A stretch of 45,069 bases of DNA from JACKFB01 sp041389525 (GCA_041389525.1 JAWKRR010000061.1:1-45069), one strand, 5' to 3'; positions 1 through 8,924 are shown, counted from the stretch's first letter. Program-made: numbers and translations. Notes: generated by a model not told the origin, from the sequence alone.

Positions 1-283
1 ACCCGAACAGGCGGGTGGCCAATCAGGTCTAGTCAAGATGGGGTGCGGATTTCGCGGCGCGGGGCTCCCACAACCCGGTGGTAGACGGAAAACGCCGTCC
101 CCCCCCGAATGCGGGAAACGCCGCGCCGGCGAGGATTCACGCGCTCCCACCCGCGAGCCCAGACGCCCTAAAACCCGCCGCACTCTAAAGTCGGTTGTGA
201 GGCCCGCCGACGTAGCTGGCAAGAGCCTTCGCGGCGCCCCCCACATCGGCATCCGACCGCTGCCCCATCGTCAGGAGAACCCC
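1..283. other. Non-coding leader upstream of the subtilase gene
   Basis: No gene is supported here. A plus-strand frame is open from position 38 into the subtilase gene, but its translation is Arg/Pro-rich and lacks the codon bias of the real genes. The ribosome binding site and signal peptide lie at 273-284. The stretch probably holds the promoter and 5' untranslated region of the subtilase gene; I could not pick out a convincing -35/-10 pair. Confidence 0.5.
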
Positions 284-3133
284 TTGAACCGCAATCGCAC
301 CCGATTGGCCGCCGGCGGCCTCGCGCTCGCCCTTGCCGGCTTGCTGCTCGCTCCTCCCCTGCCGGACGACGACGCGGCGTTCAAGCGCCCGAACGCCACC
401 GCAGCCCCGGCCGCTGGCCTGGAGATTGCCCGGCTGCAGCGCGAGCACGCCGCCGCCACGCGCTCAGCCCGCTCGCCCTCGCGCCTGCGCAAGGCCGTCC
501 GCGCCCTCGCCGAGCCCCAGGCAGCGACCGCGCAGCCCGCCACCATCTCCGTGCAGACGCTGGACACCCCGGACGGCCCCCTCGAGGTCGTGGCCGACGA
601 GGTCATCGTCCTCGTGCGCCCCGACATCACGCCCGCCGGCCTCGAGCGCCTCGCCGCCGACACCGGCACGCAGGTCCGCCGCTACGACGCGCGCCTCAGC
701 CTCGCCCGCCTCGGCTTCGACGACGCCACCGATCCCCGCGCCGTCGCCGACCGCGTCAGCTCCCACCCGCTGGCGCTCGGCGCCCGCCCCCACGCCGTCA
801 TGCGCGCCACCGGCACCGGCGTCGAGGTCACCCGCGGCGGCAAGAACATCAGCGTCTCACGCCCCGGCCAGACCCTCATCCTCACCGGCGGCTCCGAGCC
901 GATCGGCCAGCTCGAGCCGCTCCAGTGGAACCTCACCGCCTCCGGCCACCAGCGCGTCCTGGCCAACAGCGCGTCGGGCGACGGCATCTGCGTCGCCGTC
1001 CTCGACAGCGGCGTGGCCTACGAGAACTATTCCGACGCCAAGGGCAACTACAAGCTGGCGCCCGACCTCGCGCACGTCCACTTCAGCTCGCCCATCGACG
1101 TCGTCAACGGCGACAGCCACGCCAACGACGACAACGGCCACGGCACCGAGATGACCTCGCTCATCGCCGGGTTCGGCCAGGCCATCGCGCTGGCCCCGAA
1201 CGCCGAGATCATGCCGGTCAAGGTCCTCGACGCCGCCCAGGTCGGCACCGAGATGGGCCTGGTCGCCGGCATCGACCACGCCACCGAGCGTGGCGCCGAC
1301 GTCATCAGCATGTCCCTCGCGTTCTCGCAGGGCTACAGCCCCTCCCCCTGGCTCGAGGCCGTCGTCGAGGCCGCCTGGGAGGCTGGCATCGTCATGGTCG
1401 GCGCCTCCGGCAACGAGGGCGCGGACCGCGTCGCCTACCCTGCCCGCATGCGCCGCGTCATCGCGGTCGGCGCCTACACCGGAAACAGCGTCGACGGCGC
1501 CACCGGCCGCCTCGGCATGCCCGCCCTCGCCAGCTACAGCAACGGCGGACCCGAGCTCGACGTCCTCGCCCCCGGCGGCACCCTGGACGAGGACCGCGAC
1601 AACAACGGCGTCCCCGACGGCCTCGTCGTTCAAGGTTTCGCCCCCGGCGCGCCCCAGAACCTCGGCTGGTGGCTCACCGCCGGCACCTCGCCCGCCGCCG
1701 CCATCGTCAGCGCCACCGTCGCCCTCATGCTCGAGAATGGCGCCCCCGCGGACGGCGTTCGCCAGCTGCTGGCCGACTCCGCGCGCCAGGTCATCGAGCC
1801 CGAAGACCAGTTCAAGTGGGGCAACTTCAACTACCGCCGCGGCGCGGGCGCGCTGGACGCCGGCAACGCCATCGACGTCAAGACCTGGGGCTCGCGCACC
1901 AGCGGCTGCGACAACGACGACATCTTCGTCAACCCGGTCGGCATCCTCACCGAGCCCTCCTCGGGCAAGGTGCGCCTCAACCTCTTCGTCGAGGTCCGCC
2001 GCGCCTCCATGCAGGCCGTCTCCGGCGCCGTCCACGTCCGCCTCTCCGGCTCCGTCAACAGCAGCTCCGTCATCTGGACCGACGGCCAAGGCGTCGCCAA
2101 CCTCATGACCGAGCCCTTCACCCCACCGGCCGGCGGCGTCCGCATCGACGTCGAGATCGGCGCCGTCGAGACCTACAGCCCCGTCTGCGGCTGGGGCGAG
2201 CTGGTCGCGCGCCCGCTGACCTTCACCCGCATGGACGAGCTCTCCTACCGCCTCGCGTCGGCCCTCGGCACGGGCCTCGCCTCGAGCGCCCTCGTCGTCC
2301 TCGTCGACCCGACCGCCCGCGCCGCCTTCCCCATCTGGGACGCGTCGCTCTACCGCAACACCTACGTCGAGCGCTCCTTCGGCACCGGCCTCGCCTCGAG
2401 CGCCCTCGTCTCCTTCTCAGACGCCCTCTACATGCAGAACGCCCAGCGCCTGCAGTCCGTCGCCGTCCTCCGCACCTTCGGCAGCGGCCTCGCCTCCTCG
2501 GCCCTGGTCTTCGACTCGGCGCTCTTCTCGCCGACCGTCCTCGCCGCCTACCAGCCGCGCACCCTGGTCGCGCTCAGCTACCTCAGCGGCACCGGCCTCG
2601 CCTCCTCGGCCATCATCGTCGGCGGCACCACCCGCGCCTGGAGCTACTACGTCCCGACCTTCCCGAACCCCGCCGTCATCTCGTTCGCATACGGCACGGG
2701 CCTCGCCTCGTCGGCCATCATCCTCGACCGCACGCTGCTGTCGCCGACGCTCTTCACCACCAACACCAACCTGGTGCAGTCCCGCATCAACGACACCAGC
2801 ACGGCACTCGTCGCCGGCCGCGGCCTCGCCTCGTCCGCCCGGGTCCTGAACTTCAACGCCAGCACCGCGAGCCTCCTCGGCTTCAACTTCAACCTGGTCA
2901 GCCAGACCACCCTCGCCGGAACCGGCCTCGCCTCGTCCGCCCTGGTCATGGGCTTCACGACCCAGCAGCTCCAGCAGACGGTCACCCTCGCCCGCTGGAT
3001 GAACGGCATGGGCCTAGCGTCCAGCGCGCTCATCGCCTCGTACAACCCGACCATGCGCCTCTCGTCGCCCACCCTGTGGACCTCGCTGCGCCTCAACACC
3101 GTGACCTCCACCGGCCACGTCAAGCTGCAGTAG
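284..3133 (+). CDS. Secreted S8 subtilisin-like protease with eight C-terminal GLASSA repeats
   Basis: This is an exported serine protease of the S8 (subtilase) family, about 949 residues. The TTG at 284 is preferred because AGGAG at 273-277 sits six bases upstream and a signal peptide follows at once (NRNRTRLAAGGLALALAG...). A propeptide-like region precedes the catalytic domain. The triad is visible as Asp241 in VAVLDSGV, His286 in NGHGTEM and Ser469 in the GTSPAAA motif. Residues about 600-660 form a beta-rich linker. Residues 662-918 carry eight copies of G-x-GLASSA-[LIR]-[VI], spaced 29-41 residues apart, with unrelated sequence between them. I know of no named domain with this repeat. 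The repeats could be a surface-display, oligomerisation or self-processing element; that is inference. The protease call is firm and the function of the tail is unknown. The next gene on the same strand is a lipoprotein. Confidence 0.9.
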   Translation: MNRNRTRLAAGGLALALAGLLLAPPLPDDDAAFKRPNATAAPAAGLEIARLQREHAAATRSARSPSRLRKAVRALAEPQAATAQPATISVQTLDTPDGPLEVVADEVIVLVRPDITPAGLERLAADTGTQVRRYDARLSLARLGFDDATDPRAVADRVSSHPLALGARPHAVMRATGTGVEVTRGGKNISVSRPGQTLILTGGSEPIGQLEPLQWNLTASGHQRVLANSASGDGICVAVLDSGVAYENYSDAKGNYKLAPDLAHVHFSSPIDVVNGDSHANDDNGHGTEMTSLIAGFGQAIALAPNAEIMPVKVLDAAQVGTEMGLVAGIDHATERGADVISMSLAFSQGYSPSPWLEAVVEAAWEAGIVMVGASGNEGADRVAYPARMRRVIAVGAYTGNSVDGATGRLGMPALASYSNGGPELDVLAPGGTLDEDRDNNGVPDGLVVQGFAPGAPQNLGWWLTAGTSPAAAIVSATVALMLENGAPADGVRQLLADSARQVIEPEDQFKWGNFNYRRGAGALDAGNAIDVKTWGSRTSGCDNDDIFVNPVGILTEPSSGKVRLNLFVEVRRASMQAVSGAVHVRLSGSVNSSSVIWTDGQGVANLMTEPFTPPAGGVRIDVEIGAVETYSPVCGWGELVARPLTFTRMDELSYRLASALGTGLASSALVVLVDPTARAAFPIWDASLYRNTYVERSFGTGLASSALVSFSDALYMQNAQRLQSVAVLRTFGSGLASSALVFDSALFSPTVLAAYQPRTLVALSYLSGTGLASSAIIVGGTTRAWSYYVPTFPNPAVISFAYGTGLASSAIILDRTLLSPTLFTTNTNLVQSRINDTSTALVAGRGLASSARVLNFNASTASLLGFNFNLVSQTTLAGTGLASSALVMGFTTQQLQQTVTLARWMNGMGLASSALIASYNPTMRLSSPTLWTSLRLNTVTSTGHVKLQ
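2267..3037 (+). repeat. Eight-copy GLASSA coding repeat
   Basis: Copies begin at 2267, 2381, 2480, 2588, 2693, 2816, 2918 and 3005. Each encodes G-[TSRM]-GLASSA followed by L, I or R and then V or I in most copies. Distances are 114, 99, 108, 105, 123, 102 and 87 bases. The DNA differs at synonymous positions between copies (for example TCGAGC, TCCTCG or TCGTCC for Ser-Ser), so the peptide motif is under selection rather than freshly duplicated. The sixth copy reads GRGLASSARV and the eighth GMGLASSALI. Confidence 0.9.
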
Positions 3134-3282
3134 CCCCGAGCCCCCGTCATCCCGCACCGCACCACGAGGTAACGCGCCCCAGGAAATCCCCTAGCGACGC
3201 ACGCCAGAACCGTAGTACCCTGGCAGGTGGACTCGGTCGCCGCGCCCTCCGCGACGCCGAAGAAGCAGTGCCGGGGGCAATC

Positions 3283-3490
3283 ATGGGACGAGCACTATTA
3301 GCGGCAGCGCTACTGATCTCGGGCGGGTGTTCCTCCAGCGACCCTGGCGGGGACGCGGGCGCGGGTGACAGCGGCGAGCTCGGCGCGCCGACGCGGACCG
3401 CGGCGAATCGTCAGAACCCACTGATGGCGCCGATGGAATCGACGGGTCGGAAGAGGTTGCGCTGCGGCCGCCTGCGATTCCTGCATTCAC
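3283..3490 (+). pseudogene. Frame-disrupted N-terminus of the following lipoprotein
   Basis: An ATG at 3283 with GGGGG five bases upstream opens MGRALLAAALLISGGCSSS, a lipoprotein signal peptide. That frame soon degenerates. From about 3386 a second frame encodes a typical Asp-rich linker (ADADRGESSEPTDGADGID...EEVALRPPAIPAF) and stops at 3501. The domain sequence then continues in the third frame, whose GTG is at 3491. Two successive shifts in the same direction, each equal to one missing base (near 3385 and near 3480), would restore one continuous lipoprotein. The cause is either assembly indels or genuine decay. Confidence 0.6.
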
Positions 3491-4672
3491 GTGTCGGCCC
3501 TAAACCTCGACCTGGGCCACACGGTCGTGGGCGCGGTGTCGGAGCGCAAGCTGCGGCTTACCAACTGCGGGACGAACGACGAGCTTGTCGTCACCCAGGC
3601 CGAGCTGAGTCCGGACTCGTCAGCCGCCTTCTCGCTCGACTTCACCGGGTTGGAAGCGACGGGCCCGCTCTTTGTCCTCGCGCCCGGCTTCACGGCGACG
3701 CTCCCCGTCCGCTACCAGCCGACCTCGCTCAGCGAGATCGGCGCCGACGGCTTGCTGGTCCGCGAGCGCGGTGCGATTCGAATCGCTTCGAGCGCGACGG
3801 CGGAAGCGGTGGAAGTCCAACTCAGCGGCACGGGCGTGGCCACGGCGTGCCCGACGGCGATCCTCAGCGTCGTGGAAGGGGAAGAGGTCATTCCTCAGAC
3901 AAGGCTGCACCTGCGCGCGTCGGACAGCCTCCCCCCGAACGGAATCAAGCGCGTGGAGTGGTCGGCCGTCCAGCCCGACGGCTCGGGTTCGGTGTTCCTC
4001 CCGAACGTCCTCGCCACCGACCCGACTTTCGAGGCCAACGTGGTCGGAGAGTATGTCTTCCGGCTCAAAGTCACCGACGCAGCCGACACCGCATCGTGCG
4101 AGACCGCGGAGGTTCACGTCTTCGTGATTCCTGATGCAGCGATTCACGTCGAGATGGTCTGGAACACGCCAGGCGATCCGAACCAATCCGACGAAGGCCC
4201 GGAGGCTGGCGCCGACCTTGACCTCCACTTCGCCCATCCGCTCGCGACCGGCGTCGACGGCGTGTTGGATGGCTGGTTCGACAAGCGGTTCGACTGCTTC
4301 TGGTTCAACGCCCACCCCGATTGGGGCAGCGAGAGCCCGGACGTTCACGACAACCCGGGCCTCGACCGTGACGACACCGATGGGACCGGGCCGGAAATCG
4401 TGAATCTCCGTCTCCCGGAGGACGGCCAGACCTATAGGATCGGCATCCACTCCTGGTTCGCCCACGGGTTCGGTCCGTCGTGGGCGAAGGTGCGGGTTTT
4501 CAGCTACGACGAGCTTCGGTTCGAGAGCGCGACCGTGAAGCTGCAGGAGTTCGACTTCTGGGAGGTGGCGACTGTGACGTGGCCGTCCGCAACCGTCGCC
4601 GCCATAAAGGGCCCCGCCGCGGGGCACAAGGTCATCCCCAATTACAAGGCAGTCGGCTTCCCGGTACCCTGA
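3491..4672 (+). CDS. Lipoprotein body: ASH-like and PKD-like domains plus C-terminal beta domain
   Basis: The open frame of 393 residues begins at a GTG inside what looks like a domain, so the true N-terminus is probably the disrupted lipoprotein signal at 3283. Residues 1-115 resemble ASPM-SPD2-Hydin type beta-sandwich repeats (LNLDLGHTVVGAVSERKLRL, then a proline-rich end). Residues about 120-210 are PKD/Ig-like and end in GEYVFRLKVTDAADTASCET. Residues about 215-385 form a C-terminal domain I have seen only as hypothetical in surface proteins of this bacterial group (VEMVWNTPGDPNQSD, GADLDLHF, DCFWFNAHPDWG, DRDDTDGTGPE). The Asp-rich loops could bind calcium. No catalytic residues are evident; a structural or adhesive surface role is inferred. 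Confidence 0.65.
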   Translation: MSALNLDLGHTVVGAVSERKLRLTNCGTNDELVVTQAELSPDSSAAFSLDFTGLEATGPLFVLAPGFTATLPVRYQPTSLSEIGADGLLVRERGAIRIASSATAEAVEVQLSGTGVATACPTAILSVVEGEEVIPQTRLHLRASDSLPPNGIKRVEWSAVQPDGSGSVFLPNVLATDPTFEANVVGEYVFRLKVTDAADTASCETAEVHVFVIPDAAIHVEMVWNTPGDPNQSDEGPEAGADLDLHFAHPLATGVDGVLDGWFDKRFDCFWFNAHPDWGSESPDVHDNPGLDRDDTDGTGPEIVNLRLPEDGQTYRIGIHSWFAHGFGPSWAKVRVFSYDELRFESATVKLQEFDFWEVATVTWPSATVAAIKGPAAGHKVIPNYKAVGFPVP

Positions 4673-4864
4673 GCCGGCGCGCCGGGTTCGCCTCGGTTCC
4701 AGAGCCCTTGCGCCCCTCGCGACGCCCCGATGGACAACGCAAATCGCCTGTGAGACACCGGATTTGCTGGACCTCGCGGGGCGCCGCGCTTCGGTCACGG
4801 CACTCGGAAACGGCCGGCTCGTCGCACCGCGGGCGGCCACGGCTCTTGAGATGGGGGGCGCGTC

Positions 4865-6994
4865 ATGGCTCAGCTCGCACGTGTTCGTTCATGGTTCGCC
4901 TTCGCCGTCGCGCTGGTCGCGATGTTCGCCGCTTGCGGTGACGGGACAAGCTCCGGCGGCGCCTGCGACCCCGCCTGCGCCTCGGGATTTCAGTGCATCG
5001 CGGACACCTGCGTGCCGGTCATCGTCGGCGGCTGCGACGCGGGGTGCGGCAGCGGGACTGAGTGCATTGCGGGACAGTGCGTGCAGATTCAGGCGCCGGT
5101 TGAGTGCGTGCCTGCATGCGCGTCCGGTCGCACTTGCGTAAACGGCGGCTGCGTCTCCGACGCCGTGGCCGGCGGAAAGGGTCACACCAGCACGCCCGGC
5201 TCGAGCTGGACGGTGCTGGTCTATCTCGTCGCCGACAACGACCTCGAGCCCGCCGCCCTGGTCGACTTGGAAGAGATGATGGCCGTGGGCGACTCGGCCG
5301 GGTTCCGCTTCGTGGTCCAGGTCGACCGCTCGCCCGACTACACGTCCGAGGGCGTCGGCAACCTGGCCAACTGGGACAGCGCCAAGCGGCTGGTCGTCAA
5401 GAGCGGCAGCTTCGAGGAGATCGCCGACCTGGGCGAGATCGACACGACGGACCCGGCGGTGCTGGCCGACTTCATCGACTGGGGCCTCACCACCTACCCC
5501 GCCGACCGCACGATGCTGATTCTGTGGGACCACGGCGGCGGCTGGGAGGGCTTCGGCGTCGACGAGACCACCGCCGGCAAGCCGCTGCTCAAGCTCAACA
5601 CCATCCGCAAGGGCATCTCCCAGGGCCTCGCCGACGCGGACAAGGAGCGCTTCGACATCATCGGCTTTGACGCCTGCCTCATGGCCAACGCCGAGACGGC
5701 CCTGGTGCTGGCGCCCTACGGCGAGTACCTGCTGGCGTCCGAGGAGACCGAGCCCGGCCACGGCTGGGACTACCGCTCGTTCGCCGCGGCGAAGACCGAC
5801 TCGTCCATCGACCCGGTCTCGCTCGCCAAGTCCGTGCTGAGCGGCTTCTTCGCGCAAGCGGCCGCTGAGGCAACCGACAAGGACCTCACCCTGTCGATCA
5901 TCGACCTGACGCTCATCGGCGAGCTCGGCTCCGCCATGAACGCCATGGCCACCGCCCTCACCGGGGCGGTCGTCAGCTCGTCGCCGCGCATCGGCAAGAG
6001 CCGCGAGGAGGCCACCCGCTTCGGCAAGGCCCCCGACCCGCAGCAGGAGACCAACCTGGTCGACTTCGGCGACTTCGCGCGCCGCCTCGCCGCCGCCGAG
6101 GGCGCGTCCTTCGCGGCCGCCAAGAAACAGCTCGACGACGCCCTCGCCCGCGTGGTCGTCCAGACGCGCAACGGCCCCGCGTCGGGCGGCGCGACCGGCC
6201 TGACCATCTACTTCCCGCCCTTCTCGAAGTTCTACAACGCAAGCTACGACGCCATCCCCGAGGCCGCCCCCTGGCGCGTCTTCCTCAACGCCTACTACAC
6301 GGGCGGCGCCTCCATCACGCAGCCCATGGACATCGGCGGCGCGGCCAACGAGGGCTTCGTGAGCTGGGTCGACGGCGAGGCGACCATCGAGGTCCCCATC
6401 GGTGCCGAGGCCGCCGCCGCGCTGGTCTCCGCCGAGGCGTGGGTGGGCCTCGTGGACTCCGACGACGGCTCGGTCTACCTGCTGGCGACCTTCCCCGCCG
6501 ACTTCACCGGCTCAAGCCTCACCGCGTCGTGGGCCGGCGAGGCGGTCTTCCTCAGCCAGGGAACGGGCGGCAGCATCGGCTACGTCGAGGTCGAGGCCGA
6601 CGACGAGTCGGGCCTGCTGGTCGTCAACGTGCCCTTCGCCTACGTCGACTCGCCCGGCAGCCAGGACGTCGGCTACGTCATCCGCCGCGAGTTCCTCGAC
6701 CCGCAGACGCTCCAGTCCTACGGCTACCTCTACTACGAGATCGGCGACAGCAGCACGTCTGAGCTCTACCCCGTCCCCGGCTCGTCGCTAGTGCCGATCA
6801 TCCCGGTCGCCCGCGAGACCGGGACCGAGTGGACGACCACCGCCGACGCCCCCTTCGACGCCACCGCAGAGATCGGCCTGACCTTCATCTCCGTGTTCGA
6901 GGACCTCGAGCCGGGGACCCTCGTCTATCTCGAAATCGACGCCTACGACTACGGCGGCAACCTGGACTACGTGTCCGGCCTGCTGACCTTTTAG
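4865..6994 (+). CDS. Clostripain-like (C11) cysteine protease lipoprotein
   Basis: This 709-residue lipoprotein starts at ATG 4865. The signal peptide ends in the lipobox FAAC with lipidated Cys24. Residues 33-98 hold three short Cys-rich units (C-D/V-P/A-x-C-A-S-G-x-x-C), a typical surface stalk. The C11 clostripain domain begins near residue 115 (SWTVLVYLVADNDLE). The catalytic dyad is seen as His223 in ILWDHGGGW and Cys271 in IIGFDACLMAN. Clostripain-type enzymes cleave after Arg or Lys and often activate themselves. The region after residue 480 is a beta-rich C-terminal module of unknown role. The protein is expected on the outer surface or in the periplasm. It lies between two other lipoprotein genes on the same strand. 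Confidence 0.88.
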   Translation: MAQLARVRSWFAFAVALVAMFAACGDGTSSGGACDPACASGFQCIADTCVPVIVGGCDAGCGSGTECIAGQCVQIQAPVECVPACASGRTCVNGGCVSDAVAGGKGHTSTPGSSWTVLVYLVADNDLEPAALVDLEEMMAVGDSAGFRFVVQVDRSPDYTSEGVGNLANWDSAKRLVVKSGSFEEIADLGEIDTTDPAVLADFIDWGLTTYPADRTMLILWDHGGGWEGFGVDETTAGKPLLKLNTIRKGISQGLADADKERFDIIGFDACLMANAETALVLAPYGEYLLASEETEPGHGWDYRSFAAAKTDSSIDPVSLAKSVLSGFFAQAAAEATDKDLTLSIIDLTLIGELGSAMNAMATALTGAVVSSSPRIGKSREEATRFGKAPDPQQETNLVDFGDFARRLAAAEGASFAAAKKQLDDALARVVVQTRNGPASGGATGLTIYFPPFSKFYNASYDAIPEAAPWRVFLNAYYTGGASITQPMDIGGAANEGFVSWVDGEATIEVPIGAEAAAALVSAEAWVGLVDSDDGSVYLLATFPADFTGSSLTASWAGEAVFLSQGTGGSIGYVEVEADDESGLLVVNVPFAYVDSPGSQDVGYVIRREFLDPQTLQSYGYLYYEIGDSSTSELYPVPGSSLVPIIPVARETGTEWTTTADAPFDATAEIGLTFISVFEDLEPGTLVYLEIDAYDYGGNLDYVSGLLTF

Positions 6995-7009
6995 CCGCCG
7001 GAGCCCCCC

Positions 7010-7636
7010 ATGCGATCCCTCAATTACACAGGCGCCGCCTCGCTAATCGTCGCGCTCGCGCTCGCCGGCAGCGCGGCGTGCCACCGCTCGGAGTGTACCC
7101 GCGACGAGTCCGAGCCAACCTCGGCCCCCACAGCACCGACGCACGAGGCCGACGCCACCCCGCCCAGCAACGGCCCGCTCAATCTCGGCGGCGGCGAGAC
7201 CATCGACCTCCACGGCCCGGGCCCCGGCCCCGCCTCCGGCCGCGCGCCCCTGGTCCCGCCCAAAGAGCCCGGCACCAACCGCATGCGCCTGGAGGGCTGC
7301 CTCACCGACGCCACCGAAGACGCCGACACCCGCCACCCCCAGGTCGCCACCCGTGGCGGCACCCCAGTCAAAGTCGAGGTCCTCGGCCACGGCATCGTCG
7401 TCACCCACGCCCTCGACCACTCCTGCTGCCTCGCCGCCGCGGTCGAGACCACCCTCGAACCCGGCCGCGTCACCCTGACCGAGCGCCTCTCCGGCAACCC
7501 CTGCCGCTGCCGCTGCGGCTCAACCATCCGCACCGCCGTCGGCCTAGAACCGGGAAGCTGGGAGGTCGTCGTCGTCGTCGAGACCCCAGGCAAATCCCCA
7601 CAAACCGACCACCGCGGGCAGGTCGTGGTGCGCTAA
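7010..7636 (+). CDS. Small Cys-rich lipoprotein with CCL...CRCRCG motif
   Basis: The product is a 208-residue lipoprotein with signal LIVALALAGSAAC and predicted lipidation near Cys24. It starts 15 bases after the C11 protease stop, with GGAG just upstream, so the two are probably co-transcribed. After a Pro/Ala/Asp-rich linker (residues 30-90), a compact beta domain contains VTHALDHSCCLAAAVET, then LTERLSGNPCRCRCG, and ends with GLEPGSWEVVVVV. The pattern of a Cys pair, an Asn-Pro-Cys-x-Cys-x-Cys strand and a closing 'gl-pG-W-v' strand resembles small NigD-like beta-sandwich lipoproteins. I base this on motif shape only. The clustered cysteines could form disulfides or bind a metal. Function unknown. 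Confidence 0.7.
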   Translation: MRSLNYTGAASLIVALALAGSAACHRSECTRDESEPTSAPTAPTHEADATPPSNGPLNLGGGETIDLHGPGPGPASGRAPLVPPKEPGTNRMRLEGCLTDATEDADTRHPQVATRGGTPVKVEVLGHGIVVTHALDHSCCLAAAVETTLEPGRVTLTERLSGNPCRCRCGSTIRTAVGLEPGSWEVVVVVETPGKSPQTDHRGQVVVR

Positions 7637-7806
7637 CACGGACACGCCGCTTCACGAATGCGGGGACGACCGAGCCTCACAGGCAGCGCCCCTGAAAGGC
7701 CCGCCTCCCGCCGCTTCGACCGGCGCGACCGCACTCCAAGGCGAGCCATCGGACCCACCTTCCGGTAAACTTCGCTCTCCCACTCGCCCTTCCTGGAGAA
7801 CTGCGC
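7637..7806. other. Intergenic spacer
   Basis: No coding signal on either strand. The end of the spacer carries the ribosome binding site of the dienelactone hydrolase gene (TGGAGAA ending 9 bases before ATG 7807). Confidence 0.5.
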
Positions 7807-8640
7807 ATGAAGCTCCCCAACCGCCTCATCGTTTCCGGCCTCGCCGCTCTTGGCCTCGTCGCGCTGGTCCTGCCCTCGACCGCGCTCGCTGCGCCGCGGG
7901 TGTCCACCATCTCCGAGACGCCGGTGACCTGGACGGACGACGGCGTCGAGTTCGCTGGCCGCTGGTTCGTCGACACCAAGCGGGCCGCGGCGGCCAAGGG
8001 CCGGCTGCCGGCGGTGCTGGTCGTCCATCAGTGGATGGGGCCCGGCGCCAACGAGGAGATGCGGGCGCGCAAGCTGGCCGAGCTTGGCTACGGCGCGTTC
8101 GTGGCCGACATCTACGGCAAAGACACGCGCCCGACCGACATGAAATCGGCGGGCGAGGCGGCCGGGCGCTTCAAGGGAGACCGGGCGCTCTTTCGCGCGC
8201 GGCTGACCACCAACTATAAGAAGATGCTCGAGATGAAGGGCGTCGACTCTACAAATACGGCGGCGATTGGCTACTGTTTTGGAGGGACCGGCGTGCTGGA
8301 GCTGGCGCGCACCGGGGCCGAACTCAAGGGCGTCGTCTCGTTTCACGGCGGCCTGGACTCGACGAACGCCGAGGACGGAAAGCGCATCAAGGCCAAGGTC
8401 CAGGTGCTGCACGGTGCTGCGGACCCCTACGTCCCGAAGGCCGACATCGACGCGTTCATCGCCGAGCTGAACGGAGGCGGCGTGACCTGGGAGATGACGT
8501 CTTACGCGGGCGCGGTGCACGCGTTCACGCAGAAGGAAGCCGGCGACGACCCCAGCAAAGGCGCGGCCTACGACGCCCGGGCGGACCAGCGCAGTTGGAC
8601 GGCGATGGTGGGCTTCCTCGCCGACGCTCTCGGGCGCTAG
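7807..8640 (+). CDS. Secreted dienelactone hydrolase family protein
   Basis: This 277-residue protein has a clear signal peptide (MKLPNRLIVSGLAALGLVAL...STALA) and a dienelactone hydrolase (DLH) alpha/beta fold. The nucleophile elbow is GYCFGGTG, with Cys in place of the usual Ser, as in true DLH. The acid is in HGAADPYV and the base in YAGAVHAFT, giving a Cys-Asp-His triad. The mature domain begins with VTWTDDGVEFAGRWFVD, as in exported DLH-like enzymes that act on unknown esters. Known family members hydrolyse dienelactones or related lactones and thioesters. The export signal suggests a periplasmic role unrelated to the classical chlorocatechol pathway. The last 15 bases of the gene, including its stop, are repeated at 8779-8793. 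Confidence 0.85.
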   Translation: MKLPNRLIVSGLAALGLVALVLPSTALAAPRVSTISETPVTWTDDGVEFAGRWFVDTKRAAAAKGRLPAVLVVHQWMGPGANEEMRARKLAELGYGAFVADIYGKDTRPTDMKSAGEAAGRFKGDRALFRARLTTNYKKMLEMKGVDSTNTAAIGYCFGGTGVLELARTGAELKGVVSFHGGLDSTNAEDGKRIKAKVQVLHGAADPYVPKADIDAFIAELNGGGVTWEMTSYAGAVHAFTQKEAGDDPSKGAAYDARADQRSWTAMVGFLADALGR

Positions 8641-8677
8641 ATCTCAGGCTGGCGCGCGATCTCGGGCTGGCTTACCA
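8626..8677 (+). repeat. Direct repeat copy 1 (3' end of DLH gene plus spacer)
   Basis: This stretch begins with the last 15 bases of the DLH gene and continues through an 18-base unit (GGCGCGCGATCTCGGGCT) to GGCTTACC. It recurs with few changes at 8779-8849, where the 18-base unit is present twice. Confidence 0.75.
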
Positions 8678-8778
8678 CGGCGAGCATTTAGATTGAGCCT
8701 CCCCCGCCGAGCGAGCGCTCTCAGCACGAGACGAGAGGGCGACGTGTGCCGGGGCACGCGGAGGCCGAGCAACGAGCC

Positions 8779-8849
8779 GCTCTCGGGCGCTAGCTCTCAG
8801 CCTGGCGCGCGATCTCGGGCTGGCGCGCGATCTCGGGTTGGCTTACCCC
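8779..8849 (+). repeat. Direct repeat copy 2 with duplicated 18-base unit
   Basis: This is a near copy of 8626-8677, including the non-functional duplicate of the DLH gene end (CTCTCGGGCGCTAG), and ends in TTGGCTTACC. The core CTCGGGCTGGCTT also occurs three times in tandem at 27627-27670. Both sites are convergent intergenic regions. Confidence 0.75.
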
Positions 8850-8859
8850 GTGCGGCTCG

Positions 8860-8912
8860 CGTCCTTTGCGCCTTGGCGTCTTTGCGCGAGCCACTCGTTC
8901 CTGGCTCCACCA
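8860..8912 (+). repeat. CTTTGCG/CTTGGCG-type dispersed intergenic repeat
   Basis: The segment reads CGTCCTTTGCGCCTTGGCG then TCTTTGCGCGAG. It resembles a widespread class of short intergenic repeats made of CTTTGCGTC-like and CTTGGCGTC-like words. It lies just before the end of the convergent alpha/beta hydrolase gene. No coding content is evident. Confidence 0.5.
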
Positions 8913-8924
8913 AGCCGCAAGCCA

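Noticed and set aside
38..283. N-terminal extension of the subtilase
   Set aside because: It would hide the signal peptide inside the protein, and the codon usage is not that of the real genes.
2267..3037. DNA-level tandem repeat or CRISPR
   Set aside because: Copies differ at synonymous sites and keep the reading frame, so it is a protein repeat.
925..4134. Very long plus-strand open frame overlapping the subtilase and lipoprotein genes
   Set aside because: Its translation is Arg/Pro-rich without domains. It is an out-of-frame shadow of GC-rich genes.
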